This document shows positions 1 to 7,755 of a DNA stretch of 15,445 bases, one piece after another (the first letter of the stretch is position 1; the number at the start of each line of letters is the position of its first letter). A model generated the notes under the pieces. It saw only the letters and a list, made by a program, of their open reading frames with translations. It ran no database searches and was not told the DNA's origin. The stretch is from Thermoplasmata archaeon. Its GTDB lineage: Archaea > Thermoplasmatota > Thermoplasmata > Lutacidiplasmatales > UBA184. Position numbers and translations under genes: made by a program. The stretch lies in contig JASHVP010000111.1 in NCBI GenBank assembly GCA_030044475.1, forward strand, positions 1 through 15,445, read 5' to 3'.

Positions 1-28
1 CCGTAGGACCCTCCCGGGCCGTCGCGCG

Positions 29-643
29 ATGGCCGACCTCCCGAGGTGCCGCCGCGCGACGTGGGCCGACGCCGACCGCTGGGCCGACCGGGTCGCCGAG
101 CAGGTCCGCGCCGCGAACGCGGTCCCCGCCACGATCGTGGGGCTGACGCGCGGCGGCTGGGTCCCCGCGCGGCTTCTCTCCGACCGGCTGGGCGTGAAGC
201 GGCTCGTCTCGCTCCGGGCCCAGCACTGGGGGGTCACCGCCACCCCGACCGGCGCCGCGACCCTGACGGAGGGGCTCAGCGGACCGGTCCGGGGCGAGAC
301 GGTCCTGGTCGTGGACGACATCACCGACACCGGCGAGAGCCTGAAGCTCGCGACCGAGCACGTGAGCGCCGCCGGACCGACGCGGACGGAGTCGGCGACG
401 TTCCTGCACATCGACCACGCGACGTTCCGGCCGACCTACCACGGCGAGACGATCCCCCGAGGCGAGTGGGTCTGGGTCGTCTTCCCGTGGAACTACTGGG
501 AGGACCTGACTACGCTCGCGGAGCGCGCCCGGGAGTTCGGGACCGGGGTCGACCGGATCCGGACGACCCTGCGCGAGAAGTGCGGCCTCGACGTGCCGCG
601 CGGCGACCTCGAGGCTCTCGCCCCGCGCCTCGGGCCCGCCTGA
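29..643 (+). CDS. Phosphoribosyltransferase (type I PRT fold, COG2236-like)
   Basis: Type I phosphoribosyltransferase of 204 aa, expected to join PRPP and a nucleobase (or the reverse) in purine salvage in the cytoplasm. The PRPP-binding signature VLVVDDITDTGES is at residues 92-104, with the two acidic residues and the following Thr/Gly/Ser loop intact. An upstream GLTRGGWVPAR loop (38-48) matches the PPi-binding loop of the family. The C-terminal half carries a Trp/Pro-rich segment (VVFPWNYWED, about 149-158), as in archaeal hypoxanthine/xanthine PRT-like proteins of COG2236. The base specificity cannot be read from the sequence. The ATG at 29 is chosen because the frame is coding from there. 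Only 28 bases of upstream sequence are in the window, so its promoter cannot be judged. It runs into the convergent DUF373 gene with a 10-bp gap. The fold is near certain; the substrate is not. Confidence 0.88.
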   Translation: MADLPRCRRATWADADRWADRVAEQVRAANAVPATIVGLTRGGWVPARLLSDRLGVKRLVSLRAQHWGVTATPTGAATLTEGLSGPVRGETVLVVDDITDTGESLKLATEHVSAAGPTRTESATFLHIDHATFRPTYHGETIPRGEWVWVVFPWNYWEDLTTLAERAREFGTGVDRIRTTLREKCGLDVPRGDLEALAPRLGPA

Positions 644-653
644 GCCGGCGCGA

Positions 654-1742
654 CTAGGTCGTCGGCGCCGATTCCGGGGCCGCCCGCCGGGCGACGGCCT
701 TGAAGTACTGCTGCAGGACGCCCGCCCCGATCACGAGCCCGAGGCCGGCCACGATCAGCCCGACGAGGAGCGGGAGCTGGCTGGGGCCGGAGAGTCCCTC
801 CAGGTACCGGACCAGGTCGACGATCCCGTAGCTCAGGAACCCGATCCCGACGATGCTGGTCGTCGCGACCGCGAACGAGCGCGGGAACCGGCCCCGGGCG
901 AACGTGCGGCGGACGGCCCGGCCGGTCTCCCAGACGCAGGCCCCCAGCGCCCACCAGATCAGCCCGCCGGTCAGGAACGAGAGGAGACGGTCGAGCGGCG
1001 CGCTCGGCCCCGTCGCGTAGAGATTGTAGCCCTCGAGGAAGCCGACCCCGACGAGCGCGATCGAGAACAGTCCGAAGCCGAAGGCGACCGAGCCCTGCCG
1101 GATGTCGGACGAGGCGCTCCGCACCGAGTCGATGATCGCCTCGTCGATGTCGAACGTCCAGAAGATCAGGTAGACCCCGAGGACGACCGCGAGCCCGATG
1201 ATCCCCCACGGGAGGACCCCGCCCGCGGCGGTCAGCCCGAGGATCAGGAGGACGAGGGCGAACGGGAGGATCGTCTTCGCCCGGAGCTTCGGGTCCTTGA
1301 GGGCCCGCACGAGGGTGTAGTACGTCGACTCGATGCTCTGGCTCTGCCGGACGAACACCCGTCGGACCCCGTCGACCCGGACGCGGGAGGCGAGGATCGG
1401 GAACAGGAATTCGTCCTCCGCCCCGTCGCTGACGAGGTAGGCCGAGTCGGCCTGCACCTGGGCCAGGACGTGGTCGAACTGGTCCGCGACGCGCCGGTCG
1501 GAGAGCACGCCGACCTTCGGGGACCCCGTGAGGACGCAGACCTCGCACTCCTCCCCCGCGCCGGTGAGCTCGTCCAGGAGGCTCACGGCCGCGAACAGCG
1601 CGTTGGTGTCGGAGTCCTCCGGATCGACGGTGCCCAGGCGGACGGCCGCGTCGAGGACCGACGCCCGACCGACGATCGGGCCGGCGACCTGGGCCTTGCG
1701 GCCAAGGTCGTCGTCGCGGTCGACGCAGACGACGAGGCGCAT
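654..1742 (-). CDS. DUF373 family archaeal membrane protein
   Basis: Protein of 362 aa matching the archaeal DUF373 family, whose function is unknown. A soluble N-terminal domain (about 1-150) carries CVDRDDDLG (6-14), a DSDTNALFAA segment (44-53), a GSPKVGVLSDRRVADQFD stretch (73-90) and a VSDGAEDEF acidic cluster (104-112). These give it the look of a nucleotide- or metal-binding Rossmann-like domain, but no reaction is known. About six hydrophobic segments follow (near 157-175, 178-196, 219-237, 256-272, 291-311 and 322-344), so the C-terminal half sits in the cytoplasmic membrane. The ATG at 1742 lies about 31 bases after a TTATC element, consistent with a leaderless mRNA. Two more ATGs lie 7 and 14 bases upstream, out of frame. 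It is divergent from proS and convergent with the phosphoribosyltransferase gene. Confidence 0.9.
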   Translation of the reverse strand: MRLVVCVDRDDDLGRKAQVAGPIVGRASVLDAAVRLGTVDPEDSDTNALFAAVSLLDELTGAGEECEVCVLTGSPKVGVLSDRRVADQFDHVLAQVQADSAYLVSDGAEDEFLFPILASRVRVDGVRRVFVRQSQSIESTYYTLVRALKDPKLRAKTILPFALVLLILGLTAAGGVLPWGIIGLAVVLGVYLIFWTFDIDEAIIDSVRSASSDIRQGSVAFGFGLFSIALVGVGFLEGYNLYATGPSAPLDRLLSFLTGGLIWWALGACVWETGRAVRRTFARGRFPRSFAVATTSIVGIGFLSYGIVDLVRYLEGLSGPSQLPLLVGLIVAGLGLVIGAGVLQQYFKAVARRAAPESAPTT

Positions 1743-1769
1743 GGCCCATGCCCCATGCCGCCCGGAGAC

Positions 1770-1777
1770 GATAAGAC
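1770..1777 (-). promoter_or_regulatory. Putative TATA element of the DUF373 gene
   Basis: On the minus strand the sequence reads TCTTATCG, the only AT-rich block in this divergent region. Its centre is about 31 bases from the ATG at 1742, as expected for TATA-dependent leaderless transcription. This is inferred from sequence and spacing. Confidence 0.5.
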
Positions 1778-1877
1778 CCTAGGTCCGGGGGCGCCGTCGG
1801 GGTGGTCCGGCGCGTGTCGACCCGCCCCCGGGCTCCGCCCGGAACGGGCGGCGCAACCCCTTTCCCCCCGGGTCGAT

Positions 1878-1882
1878 GGAGG
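1878..1882 (+). promoter_or_regulatory. Shine-Dalgarno sequence of proS, deciding the start
   Basis: GGAGG lies 9 bases before the ATG at 1892 and matches the anti-SD of archaeal 16S rRNA. It supports 1892 over an in-frame GTG at 1802, and over an out-of-frame ATG at 1876 that partly overlaps it. I see no clear TATA element upstream, so the promoter of this gene is unresolved. Confidence 0.6.
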
Positions 1883-1891
1883 CGTCCGCCG

Positions 1892-3319
1892 ATGGTCGAC
1901 CTCCCCCCGAAGGAGACCCAGTTCATCGACTGGTACCTCGCGGTCGTCGAGGCGGCCGACCTCTCCGACAAGCGGTACCCCGTGAAGGGGATGAACGTCT
2001 GGACGCGCTACGGGATGCGCGCCCGGCGCAACCTCGACGCGGTGCTCGTCCGCGAGATCGAGGCGACGGGGTCGGAGGCCGTGGAGTTCCCGGCCCTGAT
2101 CCCGCAGACGGAGTTCGCGAAGGAGAAGGACCACATCAAGGGGTTCGACGCGCAGGTCTACTGGGTGACCCGCGGCGGGCTCTCCGAGCTCGACGTCCCG
2201 CTCGTCCTGCGCCCGACCAGCGAGACCGCGATGTACCCGATCTTCGCGCTCTGGGTCCGGTCCCACCAGGACCTTCCGCTCACGGTCTACCAGATCGTGA
2301 ACACGTTCCGGTACGAGACGAAGACGACGCGGCCGTTCGTCCGGATCCGCGAGATCCACTTCTTCGAGGAGCATACTTGCCAGCTCGACGAGGCGGGCGC
2401 GACCGAGCGGGTCCGCTCGAACCTGGCGGCGTTCGCGAAGATGGCGACCGCCTTCGCGCTGCCGTACGTCGCCCTCCGGCGGCCCGAATGGGACAAGTTC
2501 GCCGGGGCGTACTACTCGGTCGCGTTCGACACGCCGGTCGGCGCGTCGCGGACGCTGCAGATCGGCAGCGTCCACCATTATCGGGAGAACTTCTCGGTCC
2601 CGTACGGGATCCGCTACGAGGCCGCGGACGGCAGCGCCAAGTTCGCCCACCAGACGACGTTCGGCCTCTCGGAGCGGCTGCTCGGTGCCATCGTGGCGGT
2701 CCACGGCGACCAGAAGGGCGCGGTGTTCCCGTCCTCGATCGCCCCGTACGAGGTCGTCGTCGTGCCGATCCCGTCGGCCGATGCGCCCGATGTCCCGGAG
2801 CGGGCCGCCGCGGAGGTCGCGAGCCGGCTTCGGGCCGCCGGCCGCCGGGTGTTCCTCGACGAGGGACCCGACCGACCGGGGGCGAAGTACTTCCGCTGGG
2901 AACTGCGCGGCGTGCCCCTCCGGCTCGACGTCGGTCGCCGCGAGGCGGAGGCCGGGACGGCCACGGCGGTCGACCGCTACGGCCGCAAGGGGCCGGTCGC
3001 GCTCGCCTCCCTCGCCGCCGACGTCGCCCGACGTCTCGAGGAGTTCGACCGGACCCTAGCGGAGCGGGCCCGGGCCGCGTTCACCGCCTCGTTCGCCCGG
3101 GCGTCGACCCTCGACGAGCTCGCCGGCTCGACGAAGATCCGGGTCGTCGCCTGGTGCGGACAGGAGGAGTGCGGCCACCGCATCGAGGCCGCGCTCGACG
3201 GGGCGTTGTTGGGGACCCCGGAGGAGGCGCTGCCGATCGACGCCGGGCCGCTAGACCGATGCGTGGCGTGCGGCCGCCCTGACGGGCTCCGCTGGGCGCT
3301 CGCGGCCCACCCGCTCTGA
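1892..3319 (+). CDS. proS: Prolyl-tRNA synthetase, archaeal/eukaryotic type
   Basis: Class II aminoacyl-tRNA synthetase of 475 aa that charges tRNA-Pro with proline using ATP. Class II motif 1 lies around PVKGMNVWTRYG (30-41). The proline-site loop LRPTSETAMYP is at 106-116. Motif 2 is NTFRYETK (137-144) followed by RIREIHFFEE (151-160), and motif 3 is FGLSERLLGAIVAVHGDQKG (257-276). An anticodon-binding domain follows (about 285-390). The C-terminal domain has four cysteines (C422, C427, C457, C460), the zinc-binding tail of the archaeal/eukaryotic type. The bacterial-type editing insertion is absent. Length is normal for the family. The start at 1892 is set by the SD sequence and by homology-like sequence beginning there; the 30 codons upstream are Pro/Arg-rich and look non-coding. 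The gene stands alone, divergent from DUF373. Confidence 0.97.
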   Translation: MVDLPPKETQFIDWYLAVVEAADLSDKRYPVKGMNVWTRYGMRARRNLDAVLVREIEATGSEAVEFPALIPQTEFAKEKDHIKGFDAQVYWVTRGGLSELDVPLVLRPTSETAMYPIFALWVRSHQDLPLTVYQIVNTFRYETKTTRPFVRIREIHFFEEHTCQLDEAGATERVRSNLAAFAKMATAFALPYVALRRPEWDKFAGAYYSVAFDTPVGASRTLQIGSVHHYRENFSVPYGIRYEAADGSAKFAHQTTFGLSERLLGAIVAVHGDQKGAVFPSSIAPYEVVVVPIPSADAPDVPERAAAEVASRLRAAGRRVFLDEGPDRPGAKYFRWELRGVPLRLDVGRREAEAGTATAVDRYGRKGPVALASLAADVARRLEEFDRTLAERARAAFTASFARASTLDELAGSTKIRVVAWCGQEECGHRIEAALDGALLGTPEEALPIDAGPLDRCVACGRPDGLRWALAAHPL

Positions 3320-3335
3320 CCGGACGGCCGGGCGG

Positions 3336-3590
3336 TCAGGGCGTCGCGGGGGACGACGGCGGGTTCGGCATCACGAGCCACATGCCGGCGAGGCCGAACA
3401 GGAACAACGTGATGAAGACGGCATAGACGCCGTTGTCGATCCAGACGTTGAACGTCACGCCCCACCAGACGTAGAACGTGACGGCGAGGACGACGAGGCT
3501 CGCGAATCCCCAGAACGACGCCTTCCGCGCGGTCGACATCTCCTGGAGCCGGGAGCGCGGCGGGGGCGGGGTCTCGGTCTCGGCCGCCAT
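3336..3590 (-). CDS. Small two-helix membrane protein, function unknown
   Basis: An 84-aa protein that I do not recognise. A Pro-rich, charged N-terminus (1-25) precedes two hydrophobic segments, about 26-45 and 54-74, both rich in aromatic residues (Trp/Phe/Tyr). They are joined by a short polar loop (NVWIDNGVY), and a Pro/Ser tail follows. This suggests a membrane hairpin with both ends on the same side. The frame is supported by the residue pattern and by a GGTTAAC element about 30 bases before the ATG at 3590. It is convergent with proS (16-bp gap) and divergent from the TPR gene. It has no motif that points to a function; it may be a subunit or accessory protein of a membrane complex, but nothing here shows that. 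Confidence 0.75.
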   Translation of the reverse strand: MAAETETPPPPRSRLQEMSTARKASFWGFASLVVLAVTFYVWWGVTFNVWIDNGVYAVFITLFLFGLAGMWLVMPNPPSSPATP

Positions 3591-3614
3591 GCGAGCGCGC
3601 CGACCTGGGGCGCG

Positions 3615-3629
3615 CTAGTTAACCCTTAC
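3615..3629 (-). promoter_or_regulatory. Putative BRE/TATA element of the small membrane protein gene
   Basis: Minus strand reads GTAAGGGTTAACTAG. GGTTAAC is centred about 30 bases before the ATG at 3590, and the purine-rich GTAAGGG upstream fits a B-recognition element. Confidence 0.55.
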
Positions 3630-3666
3630 GGCCCACCGCGGGGCGCGCCGTCGCTCCGCGCGAGCC

Positions 3667-3672
3667 GTTAAG
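3667..3672 (+). promoter_or_regulatory. Putative TATA element of the TPR gene
   Basis: GTTAAG is centred about 29 bases before the ATG at 3699, with no SD sequence between. This fits leaderless transcription. The same hexamer recurs before the aminotransferase gene at similar spacing. Confidence 0.55.
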
Positions 3673-3698
3673 CCCTTGGACGCGACTCGTTCGAGAAG

Positions 3699-5282
3699 AT
3701 GGCCGAGCGGGCGGGCGCCGGGAGCTCCGCGGGCCCGTCCGCGGCCGCGTCGCTGCTCGATCTCTCCGACGAGCAGCGGCGGATCCTGGCCTACGCGAGC
3801 GCGCTCGGCTCGGAGTTCGACTTCGAGCTGCTCCGCGCGTCGATGGGGGCTGACGAGGAGGCGCTCGCCGAGGAGGTCGAGCGGCTCGTCCATCGGGGCA
3901 TCCTCCGCGAACGGGCCGGCGGCGGGCGGTTCGGGTTCGACGAGGAGGAGGTCCGGGGCCAGATCTACCGCTCGCTGACCGAGAGCCGCCTGCGCGTGCT
4001 GCACCGGAAGATCGGGACCGTCCTCGAGGAGATGTACCCGGACCCTCCGCCCGAGGTCCTCTCGGAGCTCGGCCGTCACTACTTCCTCGGGAAGGCGCCG
4101 GAGAAGTCGTCCCGGTACAACCGTCGGGCGGCCGAGATCGCGCGGGAGGGGGACGAACCCGAGGTCGCGATCCACCACCTGGAACGGGTGCTGGTCGACC
4201 TGGCCGCCCTGGGCGAGAGCCGCCGCCGCGAACGGGCCGAGGTCGCGGAGGCGCTCGGCGACCTCTCCTACGCCACCGGGAACTTCCGGGCGGCCGATCG
4301 GTACTTCACCGAGGCGCTCGAGCACGCGGACACCGCCGACCCGAAGGTCCACGCCCGCCTGCTGCTCGCCCGCGCGGAGGTCGCCCGGGAGAACCTCAAC
4401 GTCGACGCGGCGGTGACCGGCGCCGCCCAGGCGCTGCGGTACTTCAACCAGGTCGACGACAGGGTCGGCATCGCCCAGACGTACCGGCTGCTCGGCCGGG
4501 TCGCCTTCCAGCGGGGCCTCTACCGAGAGGCGCTCGACGAGAGCATGCGCGCCCTCGAGACGCTCCCCGCGCGCGCCGACCCCCGGCTCCGCGGACGGCT
4601 CGCCATCGACATCGGGAACGCCTTCTCCTCGCTGGGGTCCCAGGTCCGCCCGGAGGCGATCGAGTGGTACGAACGCGCGATCGAACGCCTGCGCGAGGCC
4701 GGGGACTGGGGCGAGCTCGCCCGCGCGTACCACAACCTCGGCGTCAGCGTCGGGGAGGTGCGCCCGCAGGACGGGCTCGACTATCTCGCGGAAGCGCGGA
4801 CGGCGGCGGAGCGGGCCCACGACGCCCGGGCCACCGGTCGCTCGCTCCTCTCCGGGGTGGAGATGCGCCTCGCGATCGGCGACCTCGAGGAAGCCGAGCG
4901 GGACAACGAGCAGGCCGGACGACTCCTCGAGCGGCTCGGCGACCGGCTCGGCATGCAGCAGGTCGTCGTCAACCGCGGTCTGATCGCCGAGAAGCGCGGC
5001 CAGTGGGACGATGCGGAGCGGGCGTACACCGAAGGTCTCGCGGTCGCGCGCCGGTACCAACTGCTCGGGGACGAGGCGGAGGCCCAGTTCCACCTCGCCC
5101 GACTCTGCTACAAGACCCGGAACCTGGACGGGGCCCGGGCCGCGCTCCGGGCCGCCCGAGAGCTGAAGATCGGCGAGCTCCGCCCGCACCTGCTGCCCGC
5201 CTACGAGGAACTCGTCCGGCAGGTCGCGGAGCCGGCGCCCCCGGCCGCCGGGGCCGCCACCTCCGACGAGCATCCCTTATAG
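3699..5282 (+). CDS. TPR-repeat protein, ATPase-less paralogue of the adjacent STAND protein
   Basis: Protein of 527 aa. A low-complexity Ala/Gly/Ser start (1-18) is followed by a winged-helix-like domain (about 20-110) with ILAYASALGSEFDF (29-42). The rest is helical TPR-type repeats to about residue 510, with typical A-x-x-Y/F and G-x-x-x-A patterns (for example GDLSYATGNFRAADRYFTEA, 187-206; GRVAFQRGLYREALDESMRA, 266-285; GLIAEKRGQWDDAERAYTEG, 427-446). There is no Walker A or B. The downstream 815-aa protein contains ILTYATVLGKEFDF at 319, and from that point to the stop both proteins have almost the same length (498 versus 496 residues), with similarity visible at both ends. It therefore looks like a STAND protein without its NTPase module. 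A scaffold or regulatory partner role is inferred. It lies 25 bases before the full-length paralogue. Confidence 0.88.
   Translation: MAERAGAGSSAGPSAAASLLDLSDEQRRILAYASALGSEFDFELLRASMGADEEALAEEVERLVHRGILRERAGGGRFGFDEEEVRGQIYRSLTESRLRVLHRKIGTVLEEMYPDPPPEVLSELGRHYFLGKAPEKSSRYNRRAAEIAREGDEPEVAIHHLERVLVDLAALGESRRRERAEVAEALGDLSYATGNFRAADRYFTEALEHADTADPKVHARLLLARAEVARENLNVDAAVTGAAQALRYFNQVDDRVGIAQTYRLLGRVAFQRGLYREALDESMRALETLPARADPRLRGRLAIDIGNAFSSLGSQVRPEAIEWYERAIERLREAGDWGELARAYHNLGVSVGEVRPQDGLDYLAEARTAAERAHDARATGRSLLSGVEMRLAIGDLEEAERDNEQAGRLLERLGDRLGMQQVVVNRGLIAEKRGQWDDAERAYTEGLAVARRYQLLGDEAEAQFHLARLCYKTRNLDGARAALRAARELKIGELRPHLLPAYEELVRQVAEPAPPAAGAATSDEHPL
5276..5282 (+). promoter_or_regulatory. 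Putative TATA element overlapping the TPR gene's stop codon
   Basis: CTTATAG is centred about 29 bases before the ATG at 5308. Its last three bases are the TAG stop codon of the preceding gene. If used, it gives the STAND gene a promoter of its own in addition to any read-through. Confidence 0.5.
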
Positions 5283-5307
5283 GGGAGAACCGGGCTCGTT
5301 TTCCGGG

Positions 5308-7755
5308 ATGGTCGCGGCCCGCCCGTTCCGAGGCGCGCACGCGCCTCCCCTCTTCGGCCGGCGCGATCTGCTCGACGAGATCGGACGTCGCCTCGACCAC
5401 GCCTACGATGGGAGCGGGCAGGGACTGGTGCTGCTCGGGCCCGGCGGCATCGGGAAGAGCCGGCTGCTCGCCGCCGTGATGGAGGCCGCGGAGGCGCGCG
5501 GGTTCGATGTCCTCTACGGGAGGGCGCTTCCGGAGGAGCTGCCGGCGCCGTTCTCGCTCGTCCGCGACCTGGTCAGCTCGCGGGCCGCCGATGCGCCCTT
5601 GGTCGGGGACGGAGAAGCGACCCTGCCGATGTTCCTCGCCCCGATCGGCGAGAGCCCCGGGCGAGTGCCCGCGGGGGAGTGGACCCCGAGCGGACCGCCG
5701 AAGCCCGTCGACGAGCTCGAGGAGATCCTCGCGCCGGTCGGGATGACCGCGATCGAGGGGCTCGACGCGGTACGGGACGAGATGCTCGGCCGCCTGGTCG
5801 ATACGTTCCTCGAGTGGGCGCGCCGGCGCCCGCTGGTCCTGGCGATCGACGACCTGCCGTTCGCCGACGCCTCCTCCCTGGCGTTCCTGACCCACCTGGC
5901 CCGGGATCTCCCCGCCGCCCCTCTCGCGATCGTCGCCACCGCCTCCTCCGGGGCGGAGGCGCCCGGCCGGTCGCGTCCGGCCGTGGACGCCCTGCTCGAC
6001 TCGTCGTCGTTCCACCCGTTCCCGCTCCAGCCGCTCTCCGCGACCGAAGTGGCGGAGTTCGCGACCTGGATCCTCGGGGGCCACGCCCCCGCGCCCGAGG
6101 AGGTCCATCGGTGGCACGCCCAGACCGAGGGGAATCCGCTCTTCGTCGAGCAGCTGGTCCGGACCGCGACCGGCAGCGCGGCACCGGAGGAGGAGCCGGG
6201 CGGCGACATCACCCAGGTGCTCGAGGCGCGCGCCGCGGCCCTCGGCGACGCCGACCGCCGCATCCTGACCTACGCGACCGTCCTCGGCAAGGAGTTCGAT
6301 TTCGCGAGCCTCGCGGTCGTGGCGACCCTCGACGAGGAACGCGTGACGGAGTCGCTCGACCACCTGGTCCGGGCGGGCCTGCTCCGGGAGCGCGGCAACG
6401 AGGTCTACGAGTTCGTCAGCGAGGGGCTCCGCGCCAGCGTCTACGCGGACCTGACCGAGACGCGACGCCGGATCCTGCACCGGAAGGCCGGGCGGACCCT
6501 CGAGGCGAAGGGCGCGAGCGACGTCGAACTCGCGCGTCAGTTCTACCTGGGCCAGGACGAGCCCCGGGCCGTGGAGTACAACATCCGCGCGGCGCAGGCC
6601 GCGACGCGCGCGTTCGCCTACGACGCCGCCGTCTCCCACATCGAGCGGGCCGTCGGCGCGGAGCGTCGGCGGTCCGACCGCGACGCGCGACGCGAGGTCC
6701 GCCTGCTCACCGAAGAGGGCCGGCTCCTGGACGACCTCGGCCTGTGGACCCGCTCGGACGAGGTCCTCGAGGAGGCGGTCCAGCTCGCCCGGGCCCACTC
6801 GGGCGCGGAGCTCGAGCTGGGACGGGCCCTCCTCGCGCTGGCCCAGACCCGGGCCGATCGCAGCGATTACGCATCGGCCGAGGCGCTCGCCACCGAGGCA
6901 TCGCACGGCTTGGGTCGGTGGGGAACGCCGCGGGACATCATGGCCGCGAACCGCGTGCTCGGCATCGTCTTCTGGCGGCTCGGCGACCTCCCGCGCGCCG
7001 AGCAGTGCCAGCGGGCCGCGCTCGAGATCGCCGAGCGGGAGGGGACCCTGCTCGAGCAGGGACACTCCCTGGTCGACGTCGCGAACACGATGGTGCCGCG
7101 CGGGGAGCGCTACCTCGCGACCGCCCTGGAGCTGTACCGGAAGGCGGCCGACTTGTTCGCCCGCGTCGACGAGCCGACGGCCCGCGCCCGGGTGCTGATG
7201 AACCGCGGGGTGCTCGAGTACACGGTCGGGCTCGTCGACGAGGCGTTCCGCGACGTGGAGGAGGCGCTCGTCACCGCCGAGCGCGCCCGTTCCCCGATCT
7301 ACACCGCCTACTGCCTCCTCAACCTCGCGCAGTGGCACGCCGAGCTCGGACGGCCGGGGCCGGCCCAGACCGCGCTCGACCGGGTCCAGTCGGCGGTCGC
7401 GCCGCTCGGGGACGCGCTGGCCGAGCAGCAGTCGGCGATGACCCGCGGGATGATCGCGGAGGCGCAGGGGGCGCTCGACCTCGCCGAGACCCACTACCAG
7501 GACGGCCTCGCCCGCGCCCGGGAGCTGCGCCTGGTCGCGGAGACGTCGGAGATGCTGTTCCGTCTCGCTCGGTTGTCGATGCTGAAGGGCGAGCTGGTCG
7601 AGTCCCGGGCGCGCCTCGACGACGCGCTGGCGAGCGGCCTCCGCGAGCACCGACCCGACTTCGCGGGGCGCCTGCGCGACCTCGAGTCCTCGCTCGCCCG
7701 CGACGCGGCGCCGCCCGCCCCGGCCGACCGCGCGACGGGCGGGACGCCGTCGTGA
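5308..7755 (+). CDS. STAND-class AAA_16 ATPase with C-terminal TPR repeats
   Basis: Protein of 815 aa with the layout of a signal-transducing STAND ATPase. The NTPase module begins almost at the N-terminus (LFGRRDLLDEI at 15-25). Walker A is GPGGIGKS (44-51), Walker B is VLAIDDLPFAD (177-187), and the helical module carries the characteristic TEGNPLFVEQL (273-283). A winged-helix-like domain follows (about 310-400), then TPR repeats to about 790 and a Pro/Ala-rich tail. Such proteins normally use TPRs to sense a ligand or protein and the ATPase to switch between monomer and oligomer. No effector domain (DNA-binding HTH, cyclase, nuclease or TIR) is visible at either end, so its output is unknown. 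Its C-terminal 496 residues are paralogous to the upstream TPR protein. The 3' end overlaps menG by GTGA. Confidence 0.92.
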   Translation: MVAARPFRGAHAPPLFGRRDLLDEIGRRLDHAYDGSGQGLVLLGPGGIGKSRLLAAVMEAAEARGFDVLYGRALPEELPAPFSLVRDLVSSRAADAPLVGDGEATLPMFLAPIGESPGRVPAGEWTPSGPPKPVDELEEILAPVGMTAIEGLDAVRDEMLGRLVDTFLEWARRRPLVLAIDDLPFADASSLAFLTHLARDLPAAPLAIVATASSGAEAPGRSRPAVDALLDSSSFHPFPLQPLSATEVAEFATWILGGHAPAPEEVHRWHAQTEGNPLFVEQLVRTATGSAAPEEEPGGDITQVLEARAAALGDADRRILTYATVLGKEFDFASLAVVATLDEERVTESLDHLVRAGLLRERGNEVYEFVSEGLRASVYADLTETRRRILHRKAGRTLEAKGASDVELARQFYLGQDEPRAVEYNIRAAQAATRAFAYDAAVSHIERAVGAERRRSDRDARREVRLLTEEGRLLDDLGLWTRSDEVLEEAVQLARAHSGAELELGRALLALAQTRADRSDYASAEALATEASHGLGRWGTPRDIMAANRVLGIVFWRLGDLPRAEQCQRAALEIAEREGTLLEQGHSLVDVANTMVPRGERYLATALELYRKAADLFARVDEPTARARVLMNRGVLEYTVGLVDEAFRDVEEALVTAERARSPIYTAYCLLNLAQWHAELGRPGPAQTALDRVQSAVAPLGDALAEQQSAMTRGMIAEAQGALDLAETHYQDGLARARELRLVAETSEMLFRLARLSMLKGELVESRARLDDALASGLREHRPDFAGRLRDLESSLARDAAPPAPADRATGGTPS

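Noticed and set aside
1802..1891. In-frame GTG 30 codons upstream of the chosen proS start
   Set aside because: The extra residues are Pro/Arg-rich and unlike ProRS. The SD at 1878-1882 and the normal family length support 1892.
3615..5273. 552-codon open frame on the minus strand opposite the TPR gene
   Set aside because: Low-complexity Arg/Pro/Gly/Leu-rich sequence that would also run through two promoter-like elements. No motif.
4969..7650. 893-codon open frame on the minus strand opposite the TPR and STAND genes
   Set aside because: Its product is Arg/Gly/Pro/Asp-rich with no family motif. It is the antisense image of GC-rich coding sequence, while the plus strand carries clear ATPase and TPR motifs.
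5679..7751. Upstream extension of the menG frame far into the STAND gene
   Set aside because: The translated extension is Arg/Pro/Gly-rich shadow sequence. Methyltransferase similarity begins after the GTG at 7752.
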